From NCBI GenBank assembly GCA_033852175.1, contig JAWSUY010000001.1, positions 434,001 to 498,000 of the forward strand: a DNA stretch of 64,000 nucleotides, in the 5' to 3' direction. Below the pieces are notes generated by a model that saw nothing but the letters and a program-made list of their open reading frames with translations, ran no database searches and was not told the origin of the DNA. Below, in pieces: positions 59,947 to 64,000 of this stretch (position 1 is the first letter of the stretch; each line of letters begins with the position of its first letter). The position numbers and the translations under genes are program-made. The stretch comes from Agarilytica sp033852175 (GTDB taxonomy: Bacteria > Pseudomonadota > Gammaproteobacteria > Pseudomonadales > Cellvibrionaceae).

Positions 59947-59972
59947 AAAAAAGCGCGAACATTTTCGCGCTT
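59947..59972 (-). terminator. Terminator of the ATPase-rhomboid operon
   Basis: AAGCGCGAA-CATT-TTCGCGCTT is a perfect 9-bp stem with a six-T run on the minus strand, located 16 nt after the stop of the last gene. Confidence 0.9.
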
Positions 59973-59987
59973 GCTTAGTTTTTGACC

Positions 59988-60218
59988 TTAAGAAATCAGC
60001 TCTTCAAGCTCTTGCATTTTCTCGGCTAAAGCGGTGTCTATTTCACTAGACCTGATTCGTGAAACGATATTCTTCAATACTCGCTTTTCGTTGTCGTCGA
60101 TAACACCGTCTCGCTTGGCGATGTACATCAGGTCATTAAGTTCTTTCGCATCTAACTTACCATCTGCGAAACAATCTATTGAACGAAACGTAAGTTCTAA
60201 ATAATCACGACTTTCCAT
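59988..60218 (-). CDS. TerB-like small acidic protein
   Basis: The ATG at 60218 (MESRDYLELTFRSIDCFADG) follows AAGGAAGACAGT and gives 76 residues. The repeat-like helices KLDAKELNDLMYIAKRDGVI and DDNEKRVLKNIVSRIRSSEI resemble the metal-binding TerB helical fold (D-G-x-I-D-x-x-E motif). A longer frame from TTG 60242 overlaps the previous stop. It is the last gene of a four-gene minus-strand operon. TerB domains sense or bind membranes and metals in stress and phage-related systems; this role is not established for this protein. Confidence 0.65.
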   Translation of the reverse strand: MESRDYLELTFRSIDCFADGKLDAKELNDLMYIAKRDGVIDDNEKRVLKNIVSRIRSSEIDTALAEKMQELEELIS

Positions 60219-60231
60219 ACTGTCTTCCTTT

Positions 60232-60774
60232 TTATTTATCAAAGTTTGTTGTTAAATAGTGTTTTATGTCTGGCATACTTTTATGCGAGTCCAGCCATTC
60301 CTTGAATATTTTCACTTTAGCAAAGTCATCTTCGCCAATTAATCGGCTAAAATGCTCATCCCATTTTTTTTGCTCGCGATCCTTGCGGATTTTCCGCTGC
60401 CAACTATCGGTGAAAATGTTGGCCAGGTCGCCGTGTAGCTCCAAGCTTTTAAGTAATGTCCATTCACCTGAGTCTAGCCATGCTTCGTCGCAATGAGCAC
60501 ACAGATCGACGCGATTGTCCTGCTCCAGGCCTATTCGGTATTTGGTCATTAACTTACTGCATTTGGGGCATATTTTGGCGCTCTTACTATCTTCGGCTTC
60601 GACTGCATCAACATCATGGCCACAAACCTCTGGGCCTCTTTGATTCTCAGCCCAATAGCGGTACTGAAATAGGGATAGCAATACGCCGGTACAAGATTCA
60701 CAGCCAGCACCGACTAGGCCGTGCTCAACTTCCGTTGGTAATAGGGCTGCTGTTTTACAACTAGGGCATTTCAT
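60232..60774 (-). CDS. Zinc-ribbon protein (zf-TFIIB type)
   Basis: This 180-residue protein has two zinc ribbons: MKCPSCKTAALLP ... GCESC (residues 3-28) and ICPKCSKLM ... DLCAHCDEAWLDSGEW (about 69-108), the latter with the C-x2-C ... C-x2-C-D-x-x-W-L-D-x-G-E layout of the zf-TFIIB family. A helical, charged tail follows. No catalytic domain is seen; it probably mediates protein or nucleic-acid contacts. Seventy-one nt after the rhomboid stop and just before the TerB-like gene, in the same operon. Confidence 0.8.
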   Translation of the reverse strand: MKCPSCKTAALLPTEVEHGLVGAGCESCTGVLLSLFQYRYWAENQRGPEVCGHDVDAVEAEDSKSAKICPKCSKLMTKYRIGLEQDNRVDLCAHCDEAWLDSGEWTLLKSLELHGDLANIFTDSWQRKIRKDREQKKWDEHFSRLIGEDDFAKVKIFKEWLDSHKSMPDIKHYLTTNFDK

Positions 60775-60845
60775 ATTCTTACCTCTTCTCTTTCCGCTTA
60801 TGTGTCAGCGTTTTGTACTTATTCTTAATTTTGACTTCTTATGGC

Positions 60846-61403
60846 TTATTTCTTTCGAGAGGCTTTAGGGCGAGTTAGCACATAGGCCGCAAACACGCCC
60901 GCCAAAGCACCGAATAGATGCGATTCGAAAGAGACGTGAGGGTTTGACGGTAATACCCCCCAAATCATACCGCCATAAAATACGGCCACAAATACTGCGA
61001 TCACGATATTGAGAAAACTACGCTGGAACCAAGCCACCGCTATCGAAAGGCTCCATAAACCAAAGATCCATCCACTGGCCCCGATATGTGTAGCCCCTGA
61101 GCGAGCGAATAACCATACCAAAATACCCGTTAAACAAATAATAATCGCACTGGCTTTGATAAAAAAGTTAGTGCCTCGAATGAGGCTCAAGGCACTAAAC
61201 ACAGCCATCCCGACTAGGTTATTCATTAAATGCGACCAACTGCCGTGTAACCAAGGTGCCGTTATGATGTAGGGCAGGGTACTAATATCACCGGGACGAA
61301 TACCGAAAACCGATAGTTGGTTGCTCAATACGACGTTTGCGATATGAATCACAATCATCGCTAAGCACGGGTAAACAATCAGTTTTACTTTTCTATCTAA
61401 CAT
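60846..61403 (-). CDS. Rhomboid intramembrane serine protease
   Basis: This 185-residue protein has about six membrane helices. The catalytic serine is S110 in GASGWIFGLW, the catalytic histidine H162 in SFESHLFGALAG, and the oxyanion-type HxxxN is H58-L-M-N-N62 (SHLMNN). These are the complete GlpG-type rhomboid residues, so it should cleave membrane proteins within the bilayer. It starts 10 nt after the ATPase stop, so the two are co-translated from one transcript. Its presence in an AAA+ operon suggests a membrane-quality or stress-signalling role; inference. Confidence 0.9.
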   Translation of the reverse strand: MLDRKVKLIVYPCLAMIVIHIANVVLSNQLSVFGIRPGDISTLPYIITAPWLHGSWSHLMNNLVGMAVFSALSLIRGTNFFIKASAIIICLTGILVWLFARSGATHIGASGWIFGLWSLSIAVAWFQRSFLNIVIAVFVAVFYGGMIWGVLPSNPHVSFESHLFGALAGVFAAYVLTRPKASRKK

Positions 61404-61413
61404 CTTTTACGTT

Positions 61414-64000
61414 TTAGGGATTGGGCTTTGGTTTAGGCTCTGATTTGGGTCTGGACTTGGTTTTGGCCTTTTCCAGATTTCCGGATTTTTGTTGCCTTTC
61501 CAAAGAGCGCAGCTGCTGTAAGACTTCTGTCATTTTTTCATGGGTACCTAAATCGATATCCAACTTTTTATCCATGCTGCGCACCAACGGGAAGATACTG
61601 CTTTCTATGGTCGTCGCCAGTACACGTAGAAGCTTATCAATACCGGGCACCGGTTCGTTAACGACTTCAACGTTGGGCTCACTATCAATAATTGCCTGCT
61701 TAATTTCTCCTAGCGCCGAAAGAAAGACTTTTTCTTTTCCTTCATCACTTTGAAATTCTTTCTTAGCGATTTGCTTATTCAGACGATTCTGAAGCTTCGC
61801 TTCTCGCGAGATATGTGCGGTTGCATCTGCAATCGTTTGCACACTGCCGGCCAAATCCAATAATTGGCCAACCACTTTTTGACCTGTATCTGTCGAACCA
61901 CCACCCATAGCTTTATTGCGAATAAAATCTTCTTTTATTTTCGTCCAGCGTGCTTGCTCTACATCTGTCATGTTGCCGCGCAATTCAGCAAGCTTGAGTA
62001 GGTTTTCTTCTGCACCAGCTGTGAGTAGTTGTGCTTCACCAAGATAATGATCATGGATCAGCTGCATCATTTCTTCGTGGTTCATCACTGCCGAAATTTT
62101 CTCACCCATTTTATTCATATTGCGATAGCTGCCTTGCAATTTGAATGAGGGTTCGGTTCGATATTCCTCTGCCTGAGCAGCCGATGCAATGTATTGTTTG
62201 TTGACTTTCAATACCACATCGCGAATCACGAACATCTTTTTCAGGATGTCGACAATTTCATTAACTTCAGCGCCGCTGTATTGGTGGCCGAAATCAGTGG
62301 TGGTAACTTCTTTACCATTAGCCATATCGACAAATAGATAGACGTCTTTCATTTCCCGTGTTGCCAAGGGAGCCAGAACAGCGTTGGAGGTTAAACTGTT
62401 TTCTATATAGCTAAGCTCGAACTGTTCATCCATTCCACCTAAAATATCGCCGAGGTTATAAATGTCCGCACGGTTTGCCAGCATGTCCGGAATTTTGAAC
62501 ATTTCGCCAGATTCGGTATAGGGGTTACCCGCCATTACCACACAGAATTTTTTGCCGCGCATATCATAGGTTTTGGTATCACCTCGCCATACACCTTCAA
62601 TCCGGCGCGTACCATCACAAAGGGATATAAACTTCTGTAGAAATTCGGGGTGAGTGTGCTGGATATCATCGAGATACAACATGACGTTGTTACCCATTTC
62701 CAACGCGAGGTTTATTTTTTCAAGCTCTTGCTTCGATGTCGCATTTGAGGCCTGGGAAGGATCAAGCGAAAGAACATCGTGACCCAACGACGGGCAGTTG
62801 ATCTTCATAAAGATCAAACCCAAGCGGCTCGCGACATATTCCATCAATGTCGTTTTACCGTAGCCAGGAGGTGAAATCATCATCAACAAGCCCATCAAAT
62901 CTGTACGCTTGGTATCACCAATCGTGCCCATTTGTTTAGCCAAGTTATCGCCAATAATGGGTAAGTAGGAATCGTTAATTAGCTTGTTGCGAACGAAAGA
63001 ACTTAACGGACGCGGCTTGAATTCCTCTAGCCTTAGAGATTTCCGTTCACGCGTCGACACTTCCTGCCGAATTTTGAGGTAGCTTTGGTAATTGGGAATG
63101 TGTGTAGCGACGTGATCATTTAAACGCATGATAAAATCGTCTAATGAGAATTGTAAGCATCGATTCTTGATGATCGCATGCTCTCCCATCAATCCTTCAA
63201 CCGAGATTTCCAATTCCGCTTCTGTCAGACGACGGTCAATGCGCTCATCTGCGTTGATCAGGCCAGCGGCTTCTGGGATATAGCGCGCTAATGATTCTAG
63301 CCCTTTTTCCGCGACCATTGCGCTCAACCATGCGCAGGATAGATTCCAACGTTCTGCTGGCCAACCCATCATTTTTTCTAATGCGGTTTGAAAACGACGC
63401 CAGCTTTCATCATCAAGAGAACGACGAAGCTCACTCGCCAATCGCTGAGCATATTTACTGCCGATAAATTCTGCTCGCTCTCGTCCAAGCTCTTGTACAA
63501 GGTAATCAGCTGCGCGAGCGATATCCAGCTCCGAAAGCTCCATTGGATGTATGGTGATAAATTCGTGCATTGCCGATCGAACTTCGATTGCCAATAATTT
63601 TTGTGCCTCATTACTCGAAAATACATTATGCATTTGCATCGCGGATTGAGCACGCTCAGTCCACGTTTCGAAAGTCAGACGTTTATTTTCGAGCTGTTCT
63701 GTAATTCGCTTTATATTGACCCAAAATACCTGAGCAAAGCCACGACAAAGCGGATCAAATCGAAGTAAGTCTGCCGACTGTAACGCAGGCATTAGTTTTT
63801 GGAGAATTTTTACCGCATCGTAATCGTGAATGCCTTTCTCATAACCTTCTTTATAGCGAGGTCCAGCAAAGTCTTTTACGATTTTGCCGATTTCTTTATC
63901 GTCCAAACACGCACTGTTCAGCACTTCGAGGTTTAAGCCATTCTGCTCTAACTCTGCTTGACGCAAAATACTATACGCAAGGTATTCAGCACGGTAAACA
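61414..64000 (-). CDS. Large AAA+ ATPase ('DNA repair ATPase'/DUF3686-like), N-terminus outside the window
   Basis: The reading frame is open to the window edge, so at least 862 C-terminal residues of a larger protein are seen. An alpha-helical region is followed by a AAA+ core: Walker A SPPGYGKTT, Walker B VMLYLDDIQH and sensor VVMAGNPYT, lying about 365-480 residues after the first Met-like codon (TTG 63966). The C-terminal third has long coiled-coil helices and a charged tail (KSRPKSEPKPKPNP). The order of domains resembles the long bacterial proteins annotated 'DNA repair ATPase', of unknown function; the repair name lacks direct support in what I see. It is upstream of the rhomboid by 10 nt. 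Confidence 0.78.
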   Translation of the reverse strand, partial: VYRAEYLAYSILRQAELEQNGLNLEVLNSACLDDKEIGKIVKDFAGPRYKEGYEKGIHDYDAVKILQKLMPALQSADLLRFDPLCRGFAQVFWVNIKRITEQLENKRLTFETWTERAQSAMQMHNVFSSNEAQKLLAIEVRSAMHEFITIHPMELSELDIARAADYLVQELGRERAEFIGSKYAQRLASELRRSLDDESWRRFQTALEKMMGWPAERWNLSCAWLSAMVAEKGLESLARYIPEAAGLINADERIDRRLTEAELEISVEGLMGEHAIIKNRCLQFSLDDFIMRLNDHVATHIPNYQSYLKIRQEVSTRERKSLRLEEFKPRPLSSFVRNKLINDSYLPIIGDNLAKQMGTIGDTKRTDLMGLLMMISPPGYGKTTLMEYVASRLGLIFMKINCPSLGHDVLSLDPSQASNATSKQELEKINLALEMGNNVMLYLDDIQHTHPEFLQKFISLCDGTRRIEGVWRGDTKTYDMRGKKFCVVMAGNPYTESGEMFKIPDMLANRADIYNLGDILGGMDEQFELSYIENSLTSNAVLAPLATREMKDVYLFVDMANGKEVTTTDFGHQYSGAEVNEIVDILKKMFVIRDVVLKVNKQYIASAAQAEEYRTEPSFKLQGSYRNMNKMGEKISAVMNHEEMMQLIHDHYLGEAQLLTAGAEENLLKLAELRGNMTDVEQARWTKIKEDFIRNKAMGGGSTDTGQKVVGQLLDLAGSVQTIADATAHISREAKLQNRLNKQIAKKEFQSDEGKEKVFLSALGEIKQAIIDSEPNVEVVNEPVPGIDKLLRVLATTIESSIFPLVRSMDKKLDIDLGTHEKMTEVLQQLRSLERQQKSGNLEKAKTKSRPKSEPKPKPNP

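Overview
The window looks like chromosome of a marine gammaproteobacterium. The core gene content (parC, glnE, ilvE, msbA, a class I adenylate cyclase, lptM-lysA-dapF-DUF484, glnK-amtB, ubiK, comM, rep, cytochrome c5, a DUF349 protein) and the protein styles resemble the Cellvibrionaceae (Saccharophagus/Teredinibacter-like). That placement is an inference from family resemblance only; no rRNA gene is present.

Layout. 1-31 kb is mostly housekeeping: the 5' part of parC (minus), a thioredoxin-like protein, an MBL hydrolase/DUF2750 pair, a signalling group (CheC-like phosphatase, PAS-GGDEF diguanylate cyclase, chemoreceptor), glnE, ilvE, msbA, cyaA, the lysine/peptidoglycan operon lptM-lysA-dapF-DUF484, a nitrogen block on the minus strand (TorF-like porin, glnK, amtB, a second PII gene), ubiK, comM, rep and a large Cache-PAS-GGDEF-EAL protein. 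Gaps here carry short tandem repeats (7-bp and 14-bp units) and a 170-bp palindromic MITE-like element directly upstream of the lptM-lysA promoter. 31.1 kb holds tRNA-Arg(UCG) with its own terminator.

31.2-41.3 kb is an accessory region that looks AT-rich by eye, made of small genes with few known homologues. Its left part (32.47-35.15 kb) is an integron gene-cassette array: four cassettes in the same orientation, three complete attC sites, a fourth attC with only its left end, gene stop codons overlapping the attC left core, and no integrase in the window. The second cassette carries two overlapping genes, the first resembling Tse2-type ADP-ribosyltransferase toxins, so it may be a mobile toxin/antitoxin or immunity pair. 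The right part (35.2-41.3 kb) holds membrane proteins, lipoproteins, a PaaI-type thioesterase, an O-methyltransferase-like enzyme and a GFA-family protein.

41.5-52.2 kb carries a two-gene salvage unit (mtnA plus a class II aldolase, compatible with the DHAP shunt for methylthioadenosine or 5'-deoxyadenosine) and a run of single small detoxification, repair and regulatory genes (VOC proteins, LysE, DUF1801, GST, Tag, a phytanoyl-CoA dioxygenase-like protein, AraC/GyrI-like, and an SDR divergent from an HxlR regulator with a direct-repeat operator candidate). 52.6-58.3 kb returns to core genes (cytochrome c5, DUF349 protein, MATE transporter). 58.3-59.3 kb has two orphan exported proteins. 59.9-64 kb is a compact minus-strand operon: a very large AAA+ 'DNA repair ATPase'-like protein (cut by the window end), a rhomboid protease, a zinc-ribbon protein and a TerB-like small protein.

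The strongest candidates for new biology are the integrase-less cassette array with its two-gene toxin-like cassette, the AAA+/rhomboid/zinc-ribbon/TerB-like operon, and the MITE-like element at the lptM-lysA promoter.
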